NCBI GenBank assembly: GCA_913775095.1 | Contig: CAJYIW010000019.1 | Coordinates: 434,001-498,000, forward strand | Direction: 5' to 3' | From: an uncultured Siphonobacter sp. | GTDB lineage: Bacteria > Bacteroidota > Bacteroidia > Cytophagales > Spirosomataceae | Length of the DNA stretch: 64,000 bases | In this document: positions 52,500 to 59,435 of the stretch, piece after piece | How the letters are laid out: the number at the start of each line of letters is the position of its first letter | Position numbering within the stretch: position 1 is the first letter of the stretch | Made by a program: the position numbers and the translations under genes | Notes under the pieces: model-generated | The model's input: only the letters and a program-made list of their open reading frames with translations | Database searches by the model: none | What the model was told of the DNA's origin: nothing

Positions 52500-53881
52500 T
52501 GAGCCTGCCGGGGCAGAAAGTGCCGGTCACATAACCAGTCCAGGTGTCGAAGTTCTTTGAGACACAAGGGACTCATAAATTCAGGAACCAGTCCGTCTTT
52601 CACCAGGCGGACTGTTTTTTTTAAATCCAGAAAACGCATCTCATCCGGCTGGCCGGGTTTGGCCCCCCAGTTGTACACGGGTAACACCTGAACCTGGGTC
52701 AACCGTGTTTTTGTCATACCTTTTTCCGAACCTTTTTGAATCGTCAGTTTCAGTAAGGGTACCAGCCGATCCCAGACGAAAATATCGTAGGCCACGAAAT
52801 CTGCCAGCGAGTAAATCGCAAAACCGGCTTTCTTTTCCCCCGAATGCGGATCGGTAAACTCAACGCGTTCCATGGGTTGCGGGTTGTGAGGGTGGCTGCC
52901 CAGAATCACATCTACGCCGCATTCCCGGAAAACGCGGTGATACATCTCCACGGTATGAGCCGAGGGGTAGGCCTGATACGCATTTCCGGTATGGAATAAA
53001 AACACCACGAAATCAGCTCCCCTTTGCCTTACACTGGTAACCTGAGCAGCAATGGAAGAAAGGTCGGCCCCAGGCCGGTTCAGGCGTTGGTAATTGGCCA
53101 GCCATTCCTGACCCGGCTCGGTTTCGAATTTATTCAGATTGGACGTCCAGGAAAGAAAAGCGACCCGAATGCCGTTCCGCTCCAAAATCGGCGGTTCTTC
53201 GGCCTCTTTAGCATCCGTAGCCGTTCCTACGTGGGCTACCTTTTTCTTCTTTAAGAATTCAATGGTTTTTAAAACTCCCTCTTTTCCCTGATCCAGACTG
53301 TGATTATTGGCCGTACTGAGTAAATCATACCCTTTGTAGGAGCCGTTTCCCGAAAAGATGGTAAACATTTCATCGGAACCGTTGAAATGCATATCATTCA
53401 GCATAATCTCGGGTACGGCCGAAGCGGGCCTCTCCTCTACGATGGGGGTCTCGAGATTGGCCACTACCAGATCAGCACTGAAGAACCACTCGCCTACTTC
53501 CTTCCACAAATGCCGGGTAGCCTCGGGATTAACTCGCTCATAGGGCATTAAATCTCCCCCGGCAGAAAGGGTAATGCTGGACTCAGCTACAAACGATTCC
53601 GAAGGAGTAAAATCCAGTGTCTGGGAACGAAAATGTTCTTCCAGATCTCCCTGAGCCTCCAGGGGCGGAGCGATGTAATACTTATAGCCCAGGTAAGCCG
53701 CCCCTTTGTAAGGAGACAGGCGTGGATTTTCTTCAAAATCAGTCAGCGGCTTCCGCCAGGCATTTTTTTTCAGCCAGTATAAGGGCTTATACGCTCGGAT
53801 GAGATTTCGCAATAACCGCTCCCCTTTTCTGGTATAGGGCATTACCGGAAACGGTTGGGCATCTGGATTGATATCTTTCAT
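52436..53881 (-). CDS. CapA-family metallophosphatase-like protein
   Basis: A 481-residue protein. The CapA/PgsA domain covers about residues 103-370: SAGGDLMPYERV, ADLVVANLETPIVEE, STANNHSLDQGKEG and ILGSHPHNPQPMERV carry the Asp/His/Asn metal ligands of a calcineurin-like fold. Related proteins take part in poly-gamma-glutamate synthesis or export, but no other pgs/cap genes are present here. No signal peptide is evident. The last 64 bases lie opposite the end of the GH3 gene. Confidence 0.88.
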   Translation of the reverse strand: MKDINPDAQPFPVMPYTRKGERLLRNLIRAYKPLYWLKKNAWRKPLTDFEENPRLSPYKGAAYLGYKYYIAPPLEAQGDLEEHFRSQTLDFTPSESFVAESSITLSAGGDLMPYERVNPEATRHLWKEVGEWFFSADLVVANLETPIVEERPASAVPEIMLNDMHFNGSDEMFTIFSGNGSYKGYDLLSTANNHSLDQGKEGVLKTIEFLKKKKVAHVGTATDAKEAEEPPILERNGIRVAFLSWTSNLNKFETEPGQEWLANYQRLNRPGADLSSIAAQVTSVRQRGADFVVFLFHTGNAYQAYPSAHTVEMYHRVFRECGVDVILGSHPHNPQPMERVEFTDPHSGEKKAGFAIYSLADFVAYDIFVWDRLVPLLKLTIQKGSEKGMTKTRLTQVQVLPVYNWGAKPGQPDEMRFLDLKKTVRLVKDGLVPEFMSPLCLKELRHLDWLCDRHFLPRQAHHLLAVTEASYPLVDKNSSHS

Positions 53882-53929
53882 AGGGGTATGCTACTAATAG
53901 GGATTGCAGGGGAGAAACCTGATGGATGA

Positions 53930-54577
53930 TCAGCTCCCGGCAATCCAGATTTCTACCTGCCGATAAAATAAGTAAAGGCCCGTTCCCACAAAAACAGCCC
54001 CGCTGACGCGGTTTACCCAGGTAATGACCGTCGGGTTGAGAAAGCGTTTGATTCGCTGGGCAAAAAAGGCAATGGCTACCTGCGTTAGGAAAATGGCCAG
54101 CAGACAAGCCACGAAGTAGGCAATTCTTAAATCCAGTTCGTATTTCAGAACGCCTTTGACATAGGCCGAAACCGACACCCAGATAATGAAGTTGGCCGGA
54201 TTTGTGGCATTGAGGGTAAAGCCGATGCCAAAGAATTTCAGAAACTGGAAAAATCGCGTCTTAGGCTGAGTAACGGGAATCTGAGCCCCGGCCCGCCGAA
54301 TGGTGCTGGTCCCCATCGCGATGAGGAAAATAGAACCGGCAATTCGCAGAAAGGTATCGAAATGGGGAAAATTAGGAATGAAGGACGTCCCGGTTAAGGC
54401 AACAAAGATGAAAATCGAATCACAAAAGATGACTCCCGTAGAAATTCGTAATCCACTTTTCCATCCATAATCAAGGCTGTTACGGATCAATGAAAAAAAC
54501 ACGGCTCCCAGGGTGATACACATCACAAATCCGGACGAGAATCCGAGAAAGAGAGCTTCCCAAAACTGTAAAGTCAT
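53930..54577 (-). CDS. LysE/RhtB-family amino-acid exporter
   Basis: A 215-residue protein with about six membrane helices. It begins LQFWEALFLGFSSGFVMCITLGAVFF, whose small-residue-rich first helix pair is typical of LysE/RhtB transporters, and has IGFTLNATNPANFIIWVSVSA near 125-145, matching the conserved NP segment of the family. It would export amino acids or derivatives; the substrate is unknown. The upstream region is filled by the second GTTTGA element. Confidence 0.87.
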   Translation of the reverse strand: MTLQFWEALFLGFSSGFVMCITLGAVFFSLIRNSLDYGWKSGLRISTGVIFCDSIFIFVALTGTSFIPNFPHFDTFLRIAGSIFLIAMGTSTIRRAGAQIPVTQPKTRFFQFLKFFGIGFTLNATNPANFIIWVSVSAYVKGVLKYELDLRIAYFVACLLAIFLTQVAIAFFAQRIKRFLNPTVITWVNRVSGAVFVGTGLYLFYRQVEIWIAGS

Positions 54578-54618
54578 CTACTAATGGATAAATTCTATAA
54601 ATCGTAAGCTTATAAATG

Positions 54619-54764
54619 GTTTGAGCAAGTTTGAAAAATTTGAGGTTGTTTGAAAGTCAGATGACGTTTGAGTAATTACGATCAATCGTTATTTAACTTT
54701 CAAACCTCTTCAACCTTATTTCATCAAACGTGTCAAACACGCTAAACATCAAACCTGATTAAAC
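54619..54764. repeat. Dyad-symmetric element of phased GTTTGA / TCAAAC words (copy 2)
   Basis: GTTTGA starts at 54619, 54629, 54648 and 54666, with ATTTGA at 54638: steps of 9 to 10, or twice that. The centre is the palindrome ACGATCAATCGT (54678-54689). On the right, TCAAAC starts at 54700, 54724, 54733 and 54749, with degenerate copies TCAACC (54710) and TTAAAC (54759). The words pair across the centre at 54683.5. It lies between the LysE start and the NUDIX stop and covers the last few NUDIX bases. Confidence 0.78.
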
Positions 54765-55307
54765 GCCTCTCAGACGAGCTACTTTCAATAAGCCGTAAAC
54801 GCTCAGGGAATCCGTTATTTGATTGCTCATGACCATGTCAATGGCTTCCGCTAGCGGCAATTTCCAGAGTTGCAGAACTTCCGTTTCATCGAATTCGGTT
54901 TCTCCCTGCTCCAGATTTTCAGCCACAAAAATGAAACCTTCTTCGTCCGTTACGGAGTTAGAGGTATGAATTCGGCCGATCATTTCCCATTTCTGGGCGG
55001 TAAGTCCGGTTTCTTCTTTCAATTCACGCTGAGCGGAAAGCAGGGTATCCACGTCAATATTACCACCGCCCATCGGAATTTCCCAGGAATATTCCTCCAG
55101 CGGATACCGATACTGGCCTACCAGCCAGGTGTTACCTTCCTGGTCAATGGGAATGATGCCGATGGCTTTGTTTTTGAAATGGGCTACTCCATAAATGCCC
55201 GGTGTTCCGGCAGGCGTAATTACTTCTTCGTGGCGAAGGCTAATCCAGGGGTTATCGTACACTTCCTTTGAAGAGACGGTTTTCCAGGGAGATGGTTCAG
55301 TTTGCAT
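54759..55307 (-). CDS. NUDIX hydrolase (ADP-sugar pyrophosphatase-like)
   Basis: From ATG 55307 (MQTEPSPWKTVSSKEVYDNP) the protein has 182 residues. The Nudix box is GGGNIDVDTLLSAQRELKEETGL near residues 87-109; the REL(x)EE core is intact while the first glutamate of the consensus is replaced. VYDNPWISLRHEEV and VGQYRYPLEEYSWEIPMG match the ADP-ribose/ADP-sugar pyrophosphatase subgroup. It would hydrolyse nucleoside diphosphate derivatives. The frame is open for 75 more codons upstream, but this extension crosses the promoter box, so the shorter start is right. The -7 box ends four bases before the ATG. Confidence 0.9.
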   Translation of the reverse strand: MQTEPSPWKTVSSKEVYDNPWISLRHEEVITPAGTPGIYGVAHFKNKAIGIIPIDQEGNTWLVGQYRYPLEEYSWEIPMGGGNIDVDTLLSAQRELKEETGLTAQKWEMIGRIHTSNSVTDEEGFIFVAENLEQGETEFDETEVLQLWKLPLAEAIDMVMSNQITDSLSVYGLLKVARLRGV

Positions 55308-55310
55308 GGT

Positions 55311-55318
55311 GCAAAAAT
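55311..55318 (-). promoter_or_regulatory. -7 box of the NUDIX gene (TATTTTTG), immediately before its start codon
   Basis: On the minus strand TATTTTTG, then CACC, then the ATG. Transcription would begin at or next to the start codon, suggesting a leaderless message. Confidence 0.6.
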
Positions 55319-55351
55319 AGGACATGACCGTGGTTCCGGCATTTAAATCCT

Positions 55352-55359
55352 TAATTTTG
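55352..55359 (+). promoter_or_regulatory. -7 box of the CDF transporter gene (TAATTTTG)
   Basis: TAATTTTGCACG lies 43 bases before the transporter ATG and 34 bases from the divergent NUDIX box. Confidence 0.55.
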
Positions 55360-55401
55360 CACGCCCAAGTTTTCGCACGAGGGTTATTTTTTTTAAAAGC
55401 C

Positions 55402-56418
55402 ATGTCCTTAAGTAAAAAACAGCAACTCATCTGGTTATCGTTTGGGGTAAGCGTTGTATTGATGCTGCTCAAGTTTGTAGCCTGGTGGTTGACGGGTTCC
55501 AGTGCCATTTTATCGGATGCTCTGGAATCCATCGTAAATGTACTGGCCAGCGGATTTGCTACCTACAGCGTCTACCTGGCCTCCCAGCCCAGTGACTTAA
55601 ACCACCCCTACGGTCACGGGAAAATTGAATTCTTCTCCGCGGGCCTTGAAGGAGTTCTGATCCTGCTTGCCGGTATTTTCATCATCATTCAGGCCGTCCG
55701 ACAGTGGATTTACCCCGAACCGATTCAAAAACTGGATACGGGGATGTTACTCGTGGCCATTACCATGGTCGTGAATTACGCGGTGGGTTATTTCGTGGAG
55801 AAAGAAGGCATCAAGCAGTCTTCGCCTTCTCTGATTGCGGACGGCAAACATTTGCAGCTCGATGCCTTTTCGACTCTGATTCTTCTTTTCGGAATTGGAC
55901 TGGTGCTGTTATCCGGATTTCTCTGGCTTGATCGACTCATTTCAATCGTATTTGGGGTAATTCTGATTTTCAATGGATTTCAGATTGCCCGGAAATCGGC
56001 AGCCGGTTTGATGGATGAAGCGGACGACGCTACAGTGAAGCAAGTAGTAGAGATTCTCAAAAATCACCGGAAAGAATACTGGATTGACATTCATAATCTG
56101 AGAATCCAGCACTACGGATCGGATTTACACATCGACTGTCACCTTACCTTACCTTATTACTGGGATCTGGAGAAAGTGCACACCGCCGTCCATGAAGTAG
56201 AAGCCATTATTGACCTGGAGTTCAACTCCCGGGTGGAGGTCTTCATTCACGTTGATCCCTGTCTCCCCGCCTGCTGTCATCACTGTCAGTTAAAAAACTG
56301 CCCCGTTCGTCAGTATCCCAACATGAAGAAGATCAAATGGAACCGGGAGAATCTGGTCTTAAATCAGAAGCATTTCCTGCTGGCACTGGACGGCAATCAG
56401 GAGCCTGATTCTCCATAA
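55402..56418 (+). CDS. Cation diffusion facilitator (CDF) metal transporter
   Basis: A 338-residue protein starting MSLSKKQQLIWLSFGVSVV. Six membrane helices cover about 10-215; the metal-site helix carries SAILSDALESIVNVLASG near residues 34-51 and HPYGHGKIEFFSAGLEG near 68-84, both CDF signatures. The cytoplasmic domain follows (about 220-300), ending in a Cys/His cluster (CLPACCHHCQLKNC) that may bind zinc or another metal. It would export Zn2+, Fe2+ or a similar ion in exchange for protons. The frame extension to 55324 crosses the promoter. Confidence 0.92.
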   Translation: MSLSKKQQLIWLSFGVSVVLMLLKFVAWWLTGSSAILSDALESIVNVLASGFATYSVYLASQPSDLNHPYGHGKIEFFSAGLEGVLILLAGIFIIIQAVRQWIYPEPIQKLDTGMLLVAITMVVNYAVGYFVEKEGIKQSSPSLIADGKHLQLDAFSTLILLFGIGLVLLSGFLWLDRLISIVFGVILIFNGFQIARKSAAGLMDEADDATVKQVVEILKNHRKEYWIDIHNLRIQHYGSDLHIDCHLTLPYYWDLEKVHTAVHEVEAIIDLEFNSRVEVFIHVDPCLPACCHHCQLKNCPVRQYPNMKKIKWNRENLVLNQKHFLLALDGNQEPDSP

Positions 56419-56441
56419 GTCAGCCAGGTAACATCTATCGT

Positions 56442-56488
56442 TTTAAAATGGAAAAGGCCACCCTGAGGGTGGCCTTTTCCATTTTAAA
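56442..56488. terminator. 47-base perfect palindrome between the CDF gene and folE
   Basis: Two 22-base arms (TTTAAAATGGAAAAGGCCAC...) pair without mismatch around the loop TGA. It lies between the two convergent stop codons and has A/T tracts on both sides of the GC-rich core, making a bidirectional terminator. Confidence 0.85.
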
Positions 56489-56497
56489 GTCTATTTC

Positions 56498-57196
56498 CTA
56501 AAGCTGTAAGTATTTCAGGAATTCCTGTTTTTTACTTTCTTCTTCGAACTTACCGCCGTAAAAAGAAGTAACCGTCGAGGAAGTAGGATCTTCAATCCCC
56601 CGCATGGAAACGCAGAGGTGCCGGGCGTCAACCACTATGGCTACGTCTTCCGTACCTAATACCCGTTGCAATTCACGGGCAATCTGCACGGTCATCCGTT
56701 CCTGCACCTGTGGACGCTTGGCAAAGTGCTGTACCAGACGATTCAGTTTGGAAAGGCCGATTACTTTACCACTGGAGATATAAGCGACATGAGCTTTGCC
56801 CATGATGGGTACGAAATGGTGCTCACAGTTGGAATAAAACTGAATGTCCCGCTCCACGAGCATTTCCTGGTAACGGTATTTATTATCGAAAAGCGTGGCA
56901 GAAGGGTAATTTTCGGGGTTTAATCCGCTAAAAATTTCCTTCACGTACATTTTAGCCACTCGCCGGGGCGTGCCTTTCAGGCTATCATCGTTCAGATCCA
57001 GCCCTAACGTCAGCATGATTTCGCGAAAATGTTCCTGAATCTTCTCGATTTTTTCATCGTCGGACAATTCAAAAGCGTCGGCCCGCAGCGGCGTATCAAT
57101 GGAGGTAGCGATGTGGTCTTCCCCCAGTTCTTCATCAGAAAATGCGATTTTATTATCCGACAACAGGGTATTCAACGAAATTTCGTTCGGTTTCAT
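56498..57196 (-). CDS. folE: GTP cyclohydrolase I
   Basis: A 232-residue enzyme. After a 45-residue N-terminal extension the catalytic domain shows GTPRRVAKMYVKEIFSG near residue 74, FYSNCEHHFVPIMGKAHVAYI (zinc-binding Cys and His) near 120-140, IGLSKLNRLVQHFAKRPQVQE near 147, and DARHLCVSMRGIEDPTSST near 190-208. It makes dihydroneopterin triphosphate from GTP for folate, and possibly for other pterins. Its 5' end overlaps queD by 44 bases. Confidence 0.96.
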   Translation of the reverse strand: MKPNEISLNTLLSDNKIAFSDEELGEDHIATSIDTPLRADAFELSDDEKIEKIQEHFREIMLTLGLDLNDDSLKGTPRRVAKMYVKEIFSGLNPENYPSATLFDNKYRYQEMLVERDIQFYSNCEHHFVPIMGKAHVAYISSGKVIGLSKLNRLVQHFAKRPQVQERMTVQIARELQRVLGTEDVAIVVDARHLCVSMRGIEDPTSSTVTSFYGGKFEEESKKQEFLKYLQL

Positions 57197-57575
57197 ACAG
57201 ACGAATTTTTAAGTCAAGCTTGGAATCGAGCTCGGCCCGAAGCTTGTCGTAAATAACTAGGACGATATTCTCGGCCGTTGGGTTGAGATGAGCAAATTCT
57301 TCCGTGTCCAGATTCAGGTTTTGATGGTCAAAACGATCACTGACGTGCGTTTTAATTAGATCGGACAGGTATTTTAAATCAACAACGTATCCGGTTTCCG
57401 GGTCAACGGAGCCCGTCACCTGCACAATAAGTTCATAGTTGTGCCCGTGATAATTCGGATTATTGCAGAGGCCAAACACTGCTTTGTTTTTTTCATCGGA
57501 CCAGGCTGGATTATGCAGGCGATGAGCAGCGTTAAAATGTTCCTTCCGGAACACGGCAACTCTTTTTTCTTCCAT
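57153..57575 (-). CDS. queD: 6-carboxytetrahydropterin synthase / 6-pyruvoyl-tetrahydropterin synthase family
   Basis: A 140-residue enzyme with the three zinc-binding histidines in FNAAHRL (about 14-20) and NYHGHNYEL (about 41-49), CNNPNYHGH nearby carrying the catalytic cysteine, and the DHQNLN and TAENIV motifs. QueD makes carboxytetrahydropterin for queuosine and archaeosine; the PTPS relative makes tetrahydrobiopterin precursors. The substrate is dihydroneopterin triphosphate made by FolE, whose gene it overlaps by 44 bases, so the two are translationally linked. Which of the two activities it has is inferred as QueD. Confidence 0.88.
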   Translation of the reverse strand: MEEKRVAVFRKEHFNAAHRLHNPAWSDEKNKAVFGLCNNPNYHGHNYELIVQVTGSVDPETGYVVDLKYLSDLIKTHVSDRFDHQNLNLDTEEFAHLNPTAENIVLVIYDKLRAELDSKLDLKIRLYETERNFVEYPVVG

Positions 57576-57951
57576 AAGGTACAGGCTTCTGTCTATTGTG
57601 TTTCTTTGAATGGTAGGCCGTCTGAAAGTCTGTCAGCAACACCCGGCCATTCGAGGAAAGAATAATTCTTGCCCCAAATAAACTCAACTCTTTCAACAAA
57701 TGTTCCTTGCTTCCAATAAAATTCGTGCCGGAAAGCTTTCACTTCCCACAGTCTGAACTTCCCATTTCAGAGGAAAATTTGTTGTTATCCCTGAAAACGA
57801 CTGGCGTAGACTCTTTTTTATAGAAAAATCCAAACCATCTTTGGTAGATCGTTTTCCCAAAAGAACGTAATTATTAAAATTATTTATAAATTCACGAACT
57901 TTTATCAACAGCTTAACACCCTAACATCCCCTCTTTTATATCTAACTTTCT
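57576..57951. other. Intergenic region upstream of queD and the sugar transporter
   Basis: About 375 bases, AT-rich near the MFS gene. A 71-codon minus-strand frame (57693-57908) has no family resemblance and is not called. I see no clean TAnnTTTG box for either gene. Confidence 0.5.
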
Positions 57952-59169
57952 ATGTCTCAAACAGCTAAACCGCAGTCGTACCTCGGCCCACTGATCATTA
58001 TTGGTGTGCTGTTTTTCATTTTCGGCTTCGTGACGTGGGTAAACAGTGTATTGATTGTATTTTTCAAAAATGCGTTTCAACTCAGTACGTTCTCCTCTAA
58101 CCTCGTTGCTACTTCTTTTTTCATCTCCTATGCCTTAATGGCCATCCCCTCTTCCTGGTTGCTGAAAAAGACGGGATTTAAAATGGGAATGTCTTTTGGT
58201 CTGGTAACAATGGCGGTCGGTACATTGATTTTCGTTCCGGCGGCAAAAACACTTTCCTACCCTCTGTTCCTGGTGGGCCTCTTTCTGATTGGAATCGGGT
58301 TAACGATCCTGCAAACGGCTTCGAACCCCTACGTAACGATTCTGGGCCCCCGCGAAAGTGCGGCTCAGCGGATCAGTTTCATGGGTGTCGCAAATAAACT
58401 GGCGGGTATTACCAGTCAGCTTATTTTTGGAAGTCTTTTGTTATCGAATGCCACTACTGATAGCTCGGCTACTTTGGAAAAGGTAGTGACTCCGTACATG
58501 ATTTTAACGGGCGTTCTGATCGTTCTGGCCATCTGGATCCGTTTTTCCAATCTTCCTGAAGTATCCGAAGAAGACGATGAAGAGACTACTGAACACTCCG
58601 CCACGACTCGGACGAGTGTCTGGCAATTCCCTAACCTGGTTCTGGGGATTCTGGCCTTATTCTGCTACGTTGGAGCAGAAGTAATTTCCGGCGATACCAT
58701 CATTAACTATGGGTTAACGATTGGTTTTTCCAGTGATGAAGCTAAATATTTCACCGCTTACACGTTATATGGCATGCTGGCGGGTTACATTCTTGGCATC
58801 GTGTTAATTCCGAAAGTGCTTTCTCAGCAGCTAGCCATGCGAATTGGTGCGATCCTGGGGATCGTTCTTTCCATAGCTGCCTTACTGACTTCTGGCTTTA
58901 CTTCGGTATTATGCGTAGCTCTGATTGGATTTGCCAATGCCCCTATCTGGCCTGCCATCTGGCCACTGGCTCTGAATAAACTGGGTAAGTTTACCAAACT
59001 GGCTTCCGCTTTACTGATCATGGGTATTACGGGCGGAGCCTTACTTCCACTGGTGCACGGATACCTTACCGATACGGTAAGTCCTCAATTAGCGTATGGG
59101 CTTTTGATTCCTCTGTATGCCTACATCCTGTTCTATGCTCTGGTCGGTCATAAAAAACAATCCTGGTAA
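57952..59169 (+). CDS. FucP/GluP-type sugar MFS transporter
   Basis: A 405-residue transporter with about 12 membrane helices. It has IIGVLFFIFGFVTWVNSVLI near residues 16-35 (FGF.TWxN, a FucP-family motif), YALMAIPSSWLLKKTGFK near 64-81 and GLTILQTASNPYVTILGPRESAAQRIS, in pieces, near 117-143; the ASNPY motif is characteristic of glucose/galactose/fucose MFS porters. It would take up a hexose with protons. The second gene after ispG is uxaC, but MFS is separated from it by several genes, so a shared pathway is only suggestive. Confidence 0.88.
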   Translation: MSQTAKPQSYLGPLIIIGVLFFIFGFVTWVNSVLIVFFKNAFQLSTFSSNLVATSFFISYALMAIPSSWLLKKTGFKMGMSFGLVTMAVGTLIFVPAAKTLSYPLFLVGLFLIGIGLTILQTASNPYVTILGPRESAAQRISFMGVANKLAGITSQLIFGSLLLSNATTDSSATLEKVVTPYMILTGVLIVLAIWIRFSNLPEVSEEDDEETTEHSATTRTSVWQFPNLVLGILALFCYVGAEVISGDTIINYGLTIGFSSDEAKYFTAYTLYGMLAGYILGIVLIPKVLSQQLAMRIGAILGIVLSIAALLTSGFTSVLCVALIGFANAPIWPAIWPLALNKLGKFTKLASALLIMGITGGALLPLVHGYLTDTVSPQLAYGLLIPLYAYILFYALVGHKKQSW

Positions 59170-59190
59170 GAGCAGCGGGTTAATATAAGC

Positions 59191-59224
59191 AAAGGCCATC
59201 TGAACAGGATCAGATGGCCTTTTT
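59191..59224 (+). terminator. Terminator of the MFS gene
   Basis: AAAGGCCATCTGA pairs with TCAGATGGCCTTT around a 6-base loop and is followed by a T-run, 21 bases after the stop. Confidence 0.85.
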
Positions 59225-59403
59225 CATTATCCAGGATAAGGTTTATGAATTATGGCCGAATATTCATTCTACTATATTCATAGCATAGTCCTGGTCAATC
59301 AGGATACTATTAGCAAAGTCTTGACAGAACATTTCTACCCTCCTGATCGTTAAAATTAAGGTATATTTTTAGTAAATCACTCGCGGATACGCCTGCCCCC
59401 CAC

Positions 59404-59411
59404 TACCTTTG
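59404..59411 (+). promoter_or_regulatory. -7 box of ispG (TACCTTTG)
   Basis: TACCTTTGCAGG, 24 bases before the ATG at 59436; the upstream in-frame TTG at 59409 lies inside this box and so is unlikely to be the start. Confidence 0.55.
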
Positions 59412-59435
59412 CAGGACGAGCTTTTATACAAGTAC

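Noticed and set aside
54759-55532. Long NUDIX frame starting at 55532
   Set aside because: The extra 75 codons cross the divergent CDF promoter and NUDIX -7 box and are not typical of the family.
57693-57908. 71-codon minus-strand ORF upstream of the MFS gene
   Set aside because: No recognisable domain, no promoter, and low-complexity AT-rich bases.
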